Below are positions 34,062 to 43,299 of a stretch of 64,000 nt of DNA, one piece after another. The notes beneath the pieces were generated by a model. That model made no database searches. It saw only the letters and a program-made list of their open reading frames with translations, and was not told where the DNA came from. The DNA is from Bradyrhizobium sp. BTAi1. Lineage in GTDB: Bacteria > Pseudomonadota > Alphaproteobacteria > Rhizobiales > Xanthobacteraceae. Within the stretch, counting starts at the first letter, position 1, and the number at the start of each line of letters is the position of its first letter. A program made the position numbers and the translations under genes. The stretch spans positions 8,141,501-8,205,500 of the forward strand of contig NC_009485.1 in NCBI RefSeq assembly GCF_000015165.1, in the 5' to 3' direction.

Positions 34062-35951
34062 CTAACCGGATTTTCGCTTGTCCACTTCCTCGAATTCGGC
34101 ATCGACAACATCTGACTCCGGGGCACTAGAAGCACCAGAGGAGGTACTGGTTCCACCGCCTGTCGGCTGCAGGCGCATGGCTTCTTGCGCAAGCTTTTCG
34201 GTCGCCTGCCGGATGCCGCCGACATCCTCGCCAGCCATGGCGTCCTTGGCAGCCGAAATTGCTTGTTCGACTGCGGTCTTTGCATCCGGGGCAACTTGAT
34301 TGCCGACCTCTTGGAGACGCTTTTCCGCACCGTAGATAGTGGCATCCGCCTGGTTGCGTGCCTCCACCAGCTCCTTGCGGCGCTTGTCTTCCTCGGCGTG
34401 CGCTTCGGCTTCCTTGACCATACGCTGGATGTCGGCTTCGGTCAGTCCGCCGGAAGCCTGGATGCGAATTGTCTGCTCCTTGCCGCTTGCCTTGTCCTTA
34501 GCGGACACGTTGACGATTCCATTGGCATCAATATCGAAAGTAACCTCGATCTGAGGTAATCCTCGTGGGGCAGGCGGAATCCCGACCAGGTCGAATTGTC
34601 CAAGCAGCTTGTTGTCAGCCGCCATCTCACGCTCGCCCTGAAAAACGCGAATCGTCACCGCAGTCTGGTTGTCCTCGGCGGTCGAGAATACCTGGCTGCG
34701 CTTGGTCGGAATGGTCGTGTTGCGCTCGATTAGCTTAGTCATCACACCGCCAAGCGTCTCAATGCCAAGCGAAAGCGGCGTCACGTCAAGCAGAAGGACA
34801 TCCTTAACATCGCCTTGAAGAACGCCCGCCTGAATCGCCGCACCGACCGCCACGACCTCATCCGGATTGACGCCCTTGTGCGGTTCGCGCCCGAACAGCT
34901 TCTGCACCGTCTCCTGAACCTTAGGCATGCGTGTTTGGCCGCCAACCAAAACGACCTCGTCGATTTGAGAGGCTGCGATCCCGGCGTCCTTCAGTGCCGC
35001 TTGACATGGTGGCACCGTCTTCTGAATGAGATCGTCAACCAACGCTTCCAGTTTGGCGCGCGACAGCTTGATCGTGAGATGCTTCGGACCGTGCTGGTCG
35101 GCGGTGATGAACGGCAGATTGACCTCGGTCTGCGTCGCGCTTGATAGCTCGATTTTGGCTTTCTCGGCGGCATCCTTTAGGCGCTGGAGGGCGAGCCGGT
35201 CGCCGCGAAGATCGATCCCGTTCTCCTTTTTGAACTCATCCGCCAAGTAATCGATGATCCGCTTGTCGAAGTCTTCGCCTCCCAGAAACGTGTCACCGTT
35301 CGTCGATTTGACCTCGAATACTCCGTCGCCAACCTCGAGAACTGAAATATCAAAGGTTCCGCCACCGAGATCGTACACAGCGATCTTGCCGGTTCCCTTC
35401 TTTTCAAGACCATAGGCCAATGCTGCCGCGGTCGGCTCGTTGATAATGCGCAGCACGTCGAGTCCGGCGATACGCCCCGCGTCCTTGGTGGCTTGGCGCT
35501 GAGCATCGTTGAAATAGGCAGGAACCGTAATGACCGCCTCGGTTACTTTGGTGCCAAGGTAGGCCTCCGCGGTTTCCTTCATCTTCGTAAGAATGAATGC
35601 GCTGATCTGACTCGGGCTATATTTCTTGCCGCGGACCTCCACCCAGGCATCGCCATTGGGGCCTGGCACAATATTATAGGGCACCATGCCCTTGTCCTTC
35701 TGCGTCATCGGATCGTCGTACCGGCGACCGATCAGGCGCTTGATGGCGAAGATCGTATTTTCGGGATTCGTGATGCTTTGGCGCTTGGCGGGTTGCCCGA
35801 CGAGAACCTCCCCCGTATCGGTGAAGGCCACCATGGAGGGAGTGGTGCGGGCGCCTTCTGCGTTCTCGATCACTTTCGCCTGGTTGCCTTCCATCACGGC
35901 AACGCAGGAATTGGTCGTTCCCAGATCGATCCCGATCGCCTTTGCCATCAC
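34062..35951 (-). CDS. dnaK: DnaK (Hsp70) chaperone
   Basis: 629 residues. It has the nucleotide-binding start MAKAIGIDLGTTNSCVAVME, AYFNDAQRQATKDAGRIAGL, and VYDLGGGTFDISVLEVGDG, then the substrate domain (LLLDVTPLSLGIETLGGVMT) and a Gly/Ser-rich acidic tail. A second, island-borne DnaK leads the dnaK-clpB-grpE operon. A TTGA-N6-TCAA box lies 95 bases upstream, implying FixK-type rather than sigma-32-only control. No CIRCE element was noticed. Confidence 0.95.
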   Translation of the reverse strand: MMAKAIGIDLGTTNSCVAVMEGNQAKVIENAEGARTTPSMVAFTDTGEVLVGQPAKRQSITNPENTIFAIKRLIGRRYDDPMTQKDKGMVPYNIVPGPNGDAWVEVRGKKYSPSQISAFILTKMKETAEAYLGTKVTEAVITVPAYFNDAQRQATKDAGRIAGLDVLRIINEPTAAALAYGLEKKGTGKIAVYDLGGGTFDISVLEVGDGVFEVKSTNGDTFLGGEDFDKRIIDYLADEFKKENGIDLRGDRLALQRLKDAAEKAKIELSSATQTEVNLPFITADQHGPKHLTIKLSRAKLEALVDDLIQKTVPPCQAALKDAGIAASQIDEVVLVGGQTRMPKVQETVQKLFGREPHKGVNPDEVVAVGAAIQAGVLQGDVKDVLLLDVTPLSLGIETLGGVMTKLIERNTTIPTKRSQVFSTAEDNQTAVTIRVFQGEREMAADNKLLGQFDLVGIPPAPRGLPQIEVTFDIDANGIVNVSAKDKASGKEQTIRIQASGGLTEADIQRMVKEAEAHAEEDKRRKELVEARNQADATIYGAEKRLQEVGNQVAPDAKTAVEQAISAAKDAMAGEDVGGIRQATEKLAQEAMRLQPTGGGTSTSSGASSAPESDVVDAEFEEVDKRKSG

Positions 35952-36046
35952 GTTCTCCTCTCGTTCCGGGGACGAGTTAAATCAGCCCGACGCCTAGCCG
36001 GATCTCGGCGTTACTTGTATTTCAACCGACATGCTGCCCGATCACG

Positions 36047-36060
36047 TTGACGGATATCAA
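36047..36060. promoter_or_regulatory. FixK/FNR-type box, divergent
   Basis: TTGACGGATATCAA lies between dnaK (minus, 95 bases) and the LOG-family gene (plus, 116 bases). Confidence 0.65.
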
Positions 36061-36176
36061 CATTCCGATCTTTCGATCAGCATCCTGCGTCGGATTTCCC
36101 GAGACGGCAACCGGATTTCCGGACCGGGGCTCGGCAAAAACGCGAATTTCATCGTGCCACTAAGAAGGACTACCGG

Positions 36177-36962
36177 ATGACAGCGCAAACGACCCCTATC
36201 GACAATAGAAAACAGCTTCAGTCTCGGACCTATCAGCTCGCCGCGCTCGACCAGGACTTCATTCTTGGAGAGTCGACACGCGGTATCCGGCTTCAACTTG
36301 AGTACGCCAAAGCGGAAGAGGCTCTGCGCGCGTGGGGCGTGCGCTCGACGGTCGTCGTGTTCGGCAGTGCACGCGTGCGTGAAAATGGGCCTCCCCGGCA
36401 TGCGACCTGGTATCGGCAAGCTCGCGAATTCGCCCGCATCGTTTCGGAACGTGGCGGCGCAAAGAGATCAAATGGCCCGGTCCGCGATAACGTAATTGCG
36501 ACCGGTGGAGGACCGGGCTTGATGGAGGCCGCCAACCGAGGCGCATGTGATGCCGATGCCCCTTCCATCGGCTACAACATCACGCTCGTTCACGAACAAC
36601 AGCCCAATGCCTATTCGACACCCGAGCTGACATTTCGATTCCAGTATTTTGCTATACGCAAAATGCATCTCGCGATGCGAGCGAATGCGCTCGTAATCTT
36701 TCCCGGAGGATTTGGCACTCTGGATGAGATGTTTGAAATATTGACGTTGAAGCAAACCGCCAAAATTTCACAAATTCCAATTCTTCTTTTCGATCACTCT
36801 TACTGGCGCTCGCTTCTAAATCTTGATGTCTTGGTGTCGGAAGGCATGATCGCGCCTCAGGACACGAGCCTGTTTATGTTCGCCGACGATGCGGAAGAAG
36901 CGTGGGCGTTGCTCAAGGAGCATCTGTTATGCGCCTTTTCGCCACGTCAGGACTCTCCATGA
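36177..36962 (+). CDS. LOG family (TIGR00730-type) Rossmann protein
   Basis: 261 residues. The signature PGGFGTLDEM and the GGGPGLMEAANRGA segment define the 'lysine decarboxylase-like' LOG family, whose characterised members are cytokinin riboside 5'-monophosphate phosphoribohydrolases or related nucleotide hydrolases. The extended N-terminal helix region is seen in the larger bacterial subgroup. It shares an intergenic box with dnaK. The substrate is not predictable. Confidence 0.87.
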   Translation: MTAQTTPIDNRKQLQSRTYQLAALDQDFILGESTRGIRLQLEYAKAEEALRAWGVRSTVVVFGSARVRENGPPRHATWYRQAREFARIVSERGGAKRSNGPVRDNVIATGGGPGLMEAANRGACDADAPSIGYNITLVHEQQPNAYSTPELTFRFQYFAIRKMHLAMRANALVIFPGGFGTLDEMFEILTLKQTAKISQIPILLFDHSYWRSLLNLDVLVSEGMIAPQDTSLFMFADDAEEAWALLKEHLLCAFSPRQDSP

Positions 36963-37054
36963 CAATTTCTTTGCGGCCTCTACACCCGGTCGCGAGGCAC
37001 CCATTGGGATGAGCAACAAGTCCTATTCAGTTGCGCGATAACCCCGACTGATAT

Positions 37055-38743
37055 TCATTCGGTGTGGAGCTCCCGGCGCATTTGCGAGAATAATACCTCA
37101 AGACGATCGCGGGGCAATCCTACTTCCTGCAAACATTGCCTCGCAAGCGCCAGCCCAGCGGCAATATGTTCATGAAACACGTTGACGTTCCCGATGAGCT
37201 GAAGCTCCTCCGCCGCTGCTTCGGTTCTCGCGCTGGCAATCAAAGCCAGGTTTGGAAAGCGATGCCGCAACGCACGAAGTATCCTGAATGCCGGTCGGTG
37301 CTGGTGGAAGGTGACGACAACCGCCCGGGCGCGCTCCACACCAGCCGCTTCCAGAGTCGCGAGCCGGCTCGCATCTCCGAGAATGACGGGCAATCCCAAC
37401 TCTTTCGCTTGCACAAATGGCTCGTAGCGCGTTTCGAACAAAAGATGAGATATGCCGGCTTTCAAGAGCGCTCTCGATACGATCCGGCCAAGGGAGCCGG
37501 CACCGCAAACGAGCACGTGCTGTTGTAGGTCCTTCGACTGATCAAATCCTTCCAGCTCCTCGAGCTGAGGGTGGTGTGGTTGCCGGTGGGCGCGGAATAT
37601 GTGTTGCACTAACCGATCATGTTCTCGAATCAAAAGCGGCGCCAGCGCCATGGATATTGCGATCGCGATCATCGCTGGCTGTCCGATGGTTGCGGGCAGA
37701 AAGTCTGCGCTGATTCCCAAGCTCACGAGCAGCAATCCGAATTCGCCCCCGTGGCCCAGGATGATTGCCCCTCGTCCGGCATCAAGCGAACCGAGCTTCG
37801 CGAGACGTAGTGCTATCGCGCTGATAACAATTTTGATTGGCACCAGCAGGAACAGCCAAAAAATCACGCTGAGCGGAGATTGCGTGACAAGAGCAAGATT
37901 GAGTTGCACTCCAGTCGTGATAAAAAACAATCCAACCATTAAATCCCGGAAGGGACGAATGTCGTCTTCGATGCGATGTCGGAAGTCGCTCTCCCCTAGA
38001 ACAAGACCCGCAATGAATGCCCCCAGAGCAGGCTCAATTCCGAGATAATGGCTGATCCACGCTGTTATCAGAACGAGCAAGATTGAAGCGAGCAGAAAGG
38101 CTTCAGAATGACCGTGACGGGCAACCCATGCCAACGACCGATAAAGAATCGGTTTTCCCACCAGGACGATGATGCCGAGGATCGCCAGAATTCGAACCAC
38201 TTCAATCGCAATTTGGGTGCCAGCCTCGGTCCTACTGGCTAGCAATGGAAGCGCCGCGAGAAGAGGAGCGGTTGCAATGTCCTGGAATAGCAGAACGGCC
38301 ACGCTGGTTCGGCCATGGCGCGTGGTAAGCTCGCCCTGATCAGCCAATTGTTTGGCGCAGATCGCCGTCGATGACACCGCTGCGGCCGCCCCGACCATGA
38401 CGGCCGCACTTGGAGAGGCGCCGAGCAAATACGCTACTCCTCCGAATGCGACGCTACCCAAAGCAAACTGTAGCCCGCCGGCCGAAAGAACACGCCAGCG
38501 TGTTGCCCATAGTTCGGCGACTGACAGTTCGAGACCGACCGTGAACATCAGCAAAATGACGCCGATTTCTGAGAGAAACGTCAATGCGTCGCCGGGCTGC
38601 ACGAGCCTTCCGACCGATGGGCCAATTATGACCCCGGCTAGAATATAACCAAGGAGGGTTGGAATTCGCATTCGAGCGCATAGACCAGCCGCAATCGCAG
38701 CTGCGGCGATCAACACGACCGATATAGCGAGAAGGTCTTGCAT
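37055..38743 (-). CDS. kefB: KefB-type cation:proton antiporter
   Basis: 562 residues from ATG 38743. About 12 membrane helices (Na+/H+ exchanger domain, about 1-390, with GVIIGPSVGRL and LGAFIAGLVLGESDFRH) are followed by a cytoplasmic TrkA-N/RCK domain (HVLVCGAGSLGRIVSRALL). In the enterobacterial stress-tolerance locus a KefB homologue is a fixed member. It may regulate K+ and cytoplasmic pH under electrophile, heat or chlorine stress. Glutathione gating is not verifiable from sequence. Confidence 0.9.
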   Translation of the reverse strand: MQDLLAISVVLIAAAAIAAGLCARMRIPTLLGYILAGVIIGPSVGRLVQPGDALTFLSEIGVILLMFTVGLELSVAELWATRWRVLSAGGLQFALGSVAFGGVAYLLGASPSAAVMVGAAAAVSSTAICAKQLADQGELTTRHGRTSVAVLLFQDIATAPLLAALPLLASRTEAGTQIAIEVVRILAILGIIVLVGKPILYRSLAWVARHGHSEAFLLASILLVLITAWISHYLGIEPALGAFIAGLVLGESDFRHRIEDDIRPFRDLMVGLFFITTGVQLNLALVTQSPLSVIFWLFLLVPIKIVISAIALRLAKLGSLDAGRGAIILGHGGEFGLLLVSLGISADFLPATIGQPAMIAIAISMALAPLLIREHDRLVQHIFRAHRQPHHPQLEELEGFDQSKDLQQHVLVCGAGSLGRIVSRALLKAGISHLLFETRYEPFVQAKELGLPVILGDASRLATLEAAGVERARAVVVTFHQHRPAFRILRALRHRFPNLALIASARTEAAAEELQLIGNVNVFHEHIAAGLALARQCLQEVGLPRDRLEVLFSQMRRELHTE

Positions 38744-38825
38744 ACGTTTTATCGCACAAGCCGTGCTTCCACGACGAATTGTGAGCCTGCGATCGATCTG
38801 CAGACTGACCGCTGGCCGATAGGCT

Positions 38826-39434
38826 TCACGCGTCAAATGGTTTCAGAATTGCAATATAAGCGGCAAACCCGTCGAGCATATATTGAATGGCGAGTCCCGC
38901 AAGCACGATCCCAAAAACGCGCCCTATGACATTGACGCCCGTCAATCCGAGCACGGCCATCAGTCGCGATGCAAAAAGGAAGACCAATAGGCAAAGCAGC
39001 AACACAGAGAGGAGGGTAGACATTGCGATAAGCTGAATCAGGAAATCGCTGCCTGCCTTTCCCATAATAAGAATGACGGAGGTCATTGCGCCCGGACCGG
39101 CAGAGCGGTACTGCAAGTGGAAAAACCGCCACGTCCGTGCTTTGCTCTGCCTCGTCTTCTTCGGCCTCGGTTGCAGTCCGTAGTCCGCTGGGACGCCGGC
39201 AATTCGAAACGCCGGGAGCGATATGCCCAGAAAGCGAAAAACAGTATCGCCGGCGAACGCAAACACGATCAAAATCGGGCCAGCAAGAAGGACGGCGCGA
39301 ACTGCAATTTGTTGTCGGATCGCGACACTCTTTTTTCCGGTCAAGGCCATGAAGATCGGGAGAATGCCAAGTGGGTCGATCACCACAAAAAATGTGACGA
39401 AGGTCGTAATGACGAATTCCAGCGTCGACGGCAC
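38826..39434 (-). pseudogene. MarC family membrane protein, frame-damaged
   Basis: The N-terminus (FVVIDPLGILPIFMALTGK) and C-terminus (LTGVNVIGRVFGIVLAGLAI) match MarC. A stretch of about 30 residues in the middle reads basic, non-membrane sequence. The expected ...TDVAVFPLAVPL just before AGPGAMTSVILIM is present in another frame. So two nearby compensating indels (about 39090-39200) replace a helix. The protein may be inactive, or the sequence may contain errors. The start at 39434 follows lon by only 5 bases. Confidence 0.75.
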
Positions 39435-39439
39435 GCGAG

Positions 39440-41800
39440 CTATTTCCCCTTAGGCGGTTCAAGCGCCGCCGCGATTGCGTCATCGACGGTCCGCATCCAA
39501 ACGAATTTGATCCGTTGTCGCGCATCAGGAGGGATATCTTCGAGATCCTTTCTGTTTCGTTCGGGAAGCATGACCGTTTCAATGCCGCCCCGCACCGCAG
39601 CGAGGACCTTCTCCTTGACGCCGCCGATCGGCAGAACCAGTCCACGGAGCGAAATCTCGCCTGTCATCGCGGTGTCGCCTCGTGCCGTACGGGCGGTCAG
39701 AAGCGAGGTCAAGGCGATGAACATGGCAACGCCCGCGCTCGGGCCGTCCTTCGGAATCGCGCCTGCCGGCACATGAACGTGAATATCCGACTTTTCGAAC
39801 TGGGCAGGATCGATGCCGAGGCTCTCGGCGCGCGATTTGACAAGACTGAGCGCGGCTTGCGCGCTCTCCTTCATCACGTCACCAAGTTGCCCCGTCAGAA
39901 TGAGCTTGCCGCTTCCGGGCACGCGCGCTGCCTCAATGAACAGGATGTCGCCGCCGGTCGGCGTCCAGGCAAGTCCGGTGGCGACGCCCGGGACGCTGGT
40001 GCGCATCGCGACCTCGTCCTCGAAGCGATGGGGCCCGAGAATCGTTGGCAGGTCCGCCTCGCCGATCTTGACCGCGGTGTCTTTGCCCTCGGCAATACGC
40101 ATCGCGGCGTGGCGGCAGAGCGCGCCGATTTCTCTCTCCAGGTTGCGGCAGCCGGCCTCGCGCGTGTAATACCGGATGATCCCCCGGAGCGCCTCGTCGG
40201 AAATGTCGCATTGCTCGGCCTTCAAGCCGGCAGCATCGAGCTGTCGCTTGATGAGGTAGCGCTTGGCGATCTGCAGTTTTTCATCTTCCGTATAACCGGG
40301 GACCGAGATCATCTCCATGCGATCGCGCAGGGGGCCGGGAATGCTGTCCGGAATATTGGCGGTTCCGATGAACAGCACTTTCGATAGGTCGAAGGGTAGG
40401 CCCAGATAGTTATCGCGGAAAGTGCGGTTCTGCTCGGGATCGAGCACTTCGAGCAGGGCCGACGAAGGGTCGCCGTGAAACCCGGCGCCAAGCTTGTCCA
40501 TCTCATCGAGCATCAGGACCGGATTGCGCGCGCCCGCTTTGCGAATAGCCTGAATGATGTTCCCAGGAAGCGCACCGATATAGGTTCGGCGATGCCCGCG
40601 AATCTCCGCCTCGTCGTGAACGCCGCCGAGGCTCAGGCGCGCGAAGGGACGTCCGGTCGCCCGGGCGATGCTCTGACCTAGCGAGGTCTTGCCGACGCCC
40701 GGCGGGCCGACGAAACAGAGAATCGGCGCTTTGCCATCCGGATTAAGCTTGCGCACCGCAAGATATTCGAGAATGCGCTTCTTGACCTTGTCGAGATCGT
40801 AGTGGTCTTCGTCGAGGATGCGGCGCGCTTCTTGAATGTCGATCCTCTCGTCGGCCAGTTTTGACCAGGGCAATTCGATGAGCCAGTCGAGATAGGTGCG
40901 GATCATGGAATACTCGCCGGCGGCATCTGGCATCCGTTCGAGACGCCGCAGCTCCTTCTTGGCCTGATCCTCGACCTCCTTCGGCATGCCTGCCGATTCG
41001 ATAGCGCGCTTCAGTTCTTCGAGCTCGGCGGAACGATCGTCGGACTCGCCGAGCTGGCGCTGGATCTGCCGCATCTGCTCGCGCAGGATGTGCTCGCGTT
41101 GCTGCGTACTGAGTGTCTCCTGCGTCTGCTCGCCAATCTCTTTGCTGATACGGAGCACCTGAATACGCTCGGTCAGGAACCGAATCGTTTTTTCAAGCCG
41201 CGTTTTGACGTCGAATGTTTCGAGAATGTCCTGCTTGTCAGACGGCTTGATGTCCATCAGGTTGGCGACGAAGTCGGCCAGCGCCGAGGCCGACTGAACC
41301 CCGTCAAGTCCTGCGACAAGCTCGGCCGGGACATTCGGCAAGAGCTGCATGGCCTCGTGCGCCCGCTGTCGCAGCAATTGCACCCGGCCCTCGATTTCCG
41401 GCGTCAGAACTTCGGATTCCCCGATTTCCTCCACCTGCGCGGTCAGAAAGGGATATCCTGGCAAGAAGCTTTGAATGCGAAACCGGCGAGTGCCGCGGAC
41501 GATCAGATGATGGGTGCCGTCCGGCGCCGTCACGTAGCGCAGAATTTCCGCGACTGTGCCGATACGATGAAGCTGCTCATCGCCCGGTTCGTCGACTGTC
41601 GGATCGGTTTGCAACACGATGCCGATCGGCCGCTCACCGCGCAATGCTTCCTGGGCGGCAGCCTGGGAGCGTGGCCGCCCCACCGTCAGCGGCATCACGA
41701 CGCCGGGAAACAACACCATATTGCGCACTGGCAGCAAGATCAGTGCGCCCGGCGGGAGCTTGGTGTTGCTCTGGCTTGATGGCGAGACTTGTTCGTTCAT
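39440..41800 (-). CDS. lon: Lon ATP-dependent protease
   Basis: 786 residues: N-terminal LON substrate domain (about 15-205), AAA+ module with Walker A GPPGVGKTSLGQSIAR, and the protease domain with the Ser-Lys dyad in KDGPSAGVAMF (Ser about 684) and GGVKEKVLAA. It degrades damaged cytosolic proteins. Its ATG overlaps the stop of the upstream hsp20-like gene (ATGA at 41797-41800), so they are co-translated. This is presumably a second lon beside the chromosomal one. Confidence 0.95.
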   Translation of the reverse strand: MNEQVSPSSQSNTKLPPGALILLPVRNMVLFPGVVMPLTVGRPRSQAAAQEALRGERPIGIVLQTDPTVDEPGDEQLHRIGTVAEILRYVTAPDGTHHLIVRGTRRFRIQSFLPGYPFLTAQVEEIGESEVLTPEIEGRVQLLRQRAHEAMQLLPNVPAELVAGLDGVQSASALADFVANLMDIKPSDKQDILETFDVKTRLEKTIRFLTERIQVLRISKEIGEQTQETLSTQQREHILREQMRQIQRQLGESDDRSAELEELKRAIESAGMPKEVEDQAKKELRRLERMPDAAGEYSMIRTYLDWLIELPWSKLADERIDIQEARRILDEDHYDLDKVKKRILEYLAVRKLNPDGKAPILCFVGPPGVGKTSLGQSIARATGRPFARLSLGGVHDEAEIRGHRRTYIGALPGNIIQAIRKAGARNPVLMLDEMDKLGAGFHGDPSSALLEVLDPEQNRTFRDNYLGLPFDLSKVLFIGTANIPDSIPGPLRDRMEMISVPGYTEDEKLQIAKRYLIKRQLDAAGLKAEQCDISDEALRGIIRYYTREAGCRNLEREIGALCRHAAMRIAEGKDTAVKIGEADLPTILGPHRFEDEVAMRTSVPGVATGLAWTPTGGDILFIEAARVPGSGKLILTGQLGDVMKESAQAALSLVKSRAESLGIDPAQFEKSDIHVHVPAGAIPKDGPSAGVAMFIALTSLLTARTARGDTAMTGEISLRGLVLPIGGVKEKVLAAVRGGIETVMLPERNRKDLEDIPPDARQRIKFVWMRTVDDAIAAALEPPKGK

Positions 41801-42216
41801 CTTTTTGCGCCTTGTGCCGATTTGGCGAGACGGAGAAGGAGACAGCCATCCTCAAAACCCTGCGCCGCGAGTGCTGCGCCCGCTTCGGGAAGCGTGAATC
41901 GAAGCAAAAAACGTCCCTGAGGAATCTCAAGCCGATGAATGGCCGCGCCTCTGACCAATGCCGGCATTCGGCGATGCCCGCGAACTTCAAGCGTCCGCCC
42001 GAAAAGCCCAATCTCGACGTCGCCCGGAGCCACCCCGGGCAACGCGATCAGTGCAATGAATTCGCTTTCCGTCTCATATAAGTCAACGGGCGGCGACCAA
42101 CCGATTGTGCCTTCGACGGCAAGAGGCGTGAAAAATTGACGATGAAGCCGCTCCGCGCGAGCCAGGAGCTCACAAGCATCCGCCCACATCCACCGCTCGA
42201 TTTCGCCAAATGCCAT
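41797..42216 (-). CDS. Divergent Hsp20 / alpha-crystallin protein
   Basis: 139 residues with a recognisable alpha-crystallin core (PPVDLYETESEFIALIALPG; VEIGLFGRTLEVRGHRR; GRFLLRFTLPEAGAAL). It lacks the C-terminal I-x-I/V anchor seen in most Hsp20s. It is translationally coupled to lon, which suggests handing clients to the protease. Confidence 0.85.
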   Translation of the reverse strand: MAFGEIERWMWADACELLARAERLHRQFFTPLAVEGTIGWSPPVDLYETESEFIALIALPGVAPGDVEIGLFGRTLEVRGHRRMPALVRGAAIHRLEIPQGRFLLRFTLPEAGAALAAQGFEDGCLLLRLAKSAQGAKR

Positions 42217-42253
42217 GGATCTGACCCCCTAACACCGCTTCGGTGCTGTCTTC

Positions 42254-43177
42254 CTATGTCTCAACCGGCTCCGAGCGCAGACTCCGACGAATTTGATTCT
42301 CGATGACATCAAGAGCATCCTTGACTTGTTTCTCTGGCTTTCGGGTGACCATCGCGATCTCGTCCGTCTCAAAGCCTTCGACGTAATGCAAATCGAACAC
42401 TTCTTGCTCGAAAGGGGATAACGTAGCTAGCACCTGATCCATCGCCGACAACAAACCGGATTTCGGAGAGGCTTCTCCGGTAAGCGATGAGGGCGCGATC
42501 GGAGGATGCCCTTTTCGCGAGCCGCTGCCGCGCTGTGCGATGGCCTTGCGGACGAGGCGATAGAGCTGCGCGCGATCATTTGTCAGCTTTTGGCGCTTCG
42601 ATAAAGCCGCAAGCTTGTCTTTTGCCTCCCCAACCAATTCCGCAAGCTCTCGATCGGTGACTGACTCATCTTGGCTAGGAGTGCGATTGACAGCTCTGCG
42701 CGCGAACCGTGTCAACCGGCTGCGGTGACCTTCAACGAAAGCTTCGCGGATTTCGGCGGCGCTTTGCGGTACCGCGCCACCTTCGCTTGGTCCGGACGCA
42801 AATGACAGCTTCTTGCGCCTCGCTTTGCGTTTCCATTGCGGCTCTTCCCGCATCTTCTCTTTGAGAGCCTTTAGTTCTTGCAGAAGCGCCTTTACCGCAT
42901 GCGTCAATGCGGTGATAGCTGACTTTGCCGACTTGTCAGCATGCAAGATGTGCGACGGCAGCCGGAGCGTAAGAACGGCCCGATGCTCCTCCTTGCGCGC
43001 GTGCCGGTCGAGTTCAATAAGAAGATGCACAGCATCCGGGGGAAAACGTTGCAGATGCTGTTCGAGAGCGCGAATTTTGCTGTAAAGTTTCTCTCGCAAA
43101 AACGGGTGTCCGTGCAGGTTGCGCGTGACGATATTCCAGCTGAAGTGACTGGCGTTTTGACCTAAGTCTGCTGTCAT
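42254..43177 (-). CDS. HPF/RaiA (S30AE) domain fused to sigma-70 region 4-like HTH
   Basis: 307 residues. Residues about 12-110 look like a ribosome hibernation factor (RNLHGHPFLREKLYSKIRAL; VLTLRLPSHILHADKSAKSA; LKALKEKMREE). A basic linker and a helical middle follow. Residues about 240-300 look like sigma region 4: VLATLSPFEQEVFDLHYVEG, then FETDEIAMVTRKPEKQVKDA. No sigma region 2 is seen, so it is unlikely to be a complete sigma factor. A role linking ribosome hibernation to transcription is inference. Neighbours are dps upstream and hsp20-lon downstream on the same strand. Confidence 0.75.
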   Translation of the reverse strand: MTADLGQNASHFSWNIVTRNLHGHPFLREKLYSKIRALEQHLQRFPPDAVHLLIELDRHARKEEHRAVLTLRLPSHILHADKSAKSAITALTHAVKALLQELKALKEKMREEPQWKRKARRKKLSFASGPSEGGAVPQSAAEIREAFVEGHRSRLTRFARRAVNRTPSQDESVTDRELAELVGEAKDKLAALSKRQKLTNDRAQLYRLVRKAIAQRGSGSRKGHPPIAPSSLTGEASPKSGLLSAMDQVLATLSPFEQEVFDLHYVEGFETDEIAMVTRKPEKQVKDALDVIENQIRRSLRSEPVET

Positions 43178-43299
43178 GGACAGGGGCGTCTCCGCTGGCC
43201 GGTTGAACGAAAACAGTCATATCACCTGTTGGCGGCGCTGAGCCGCAAGGGGCAGGCGCACGGTGTCTCCTTCAGCGCCTGCAGTCTTTTCACGAAAGA

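Noticed and set aside
38932..38945. TTGACGCCCGTCAA inside marC
   Set aside because: It lies in coding sequence for the conserved LTGVN segment, not near a start codon, so it is probably codon-driven coincidence.
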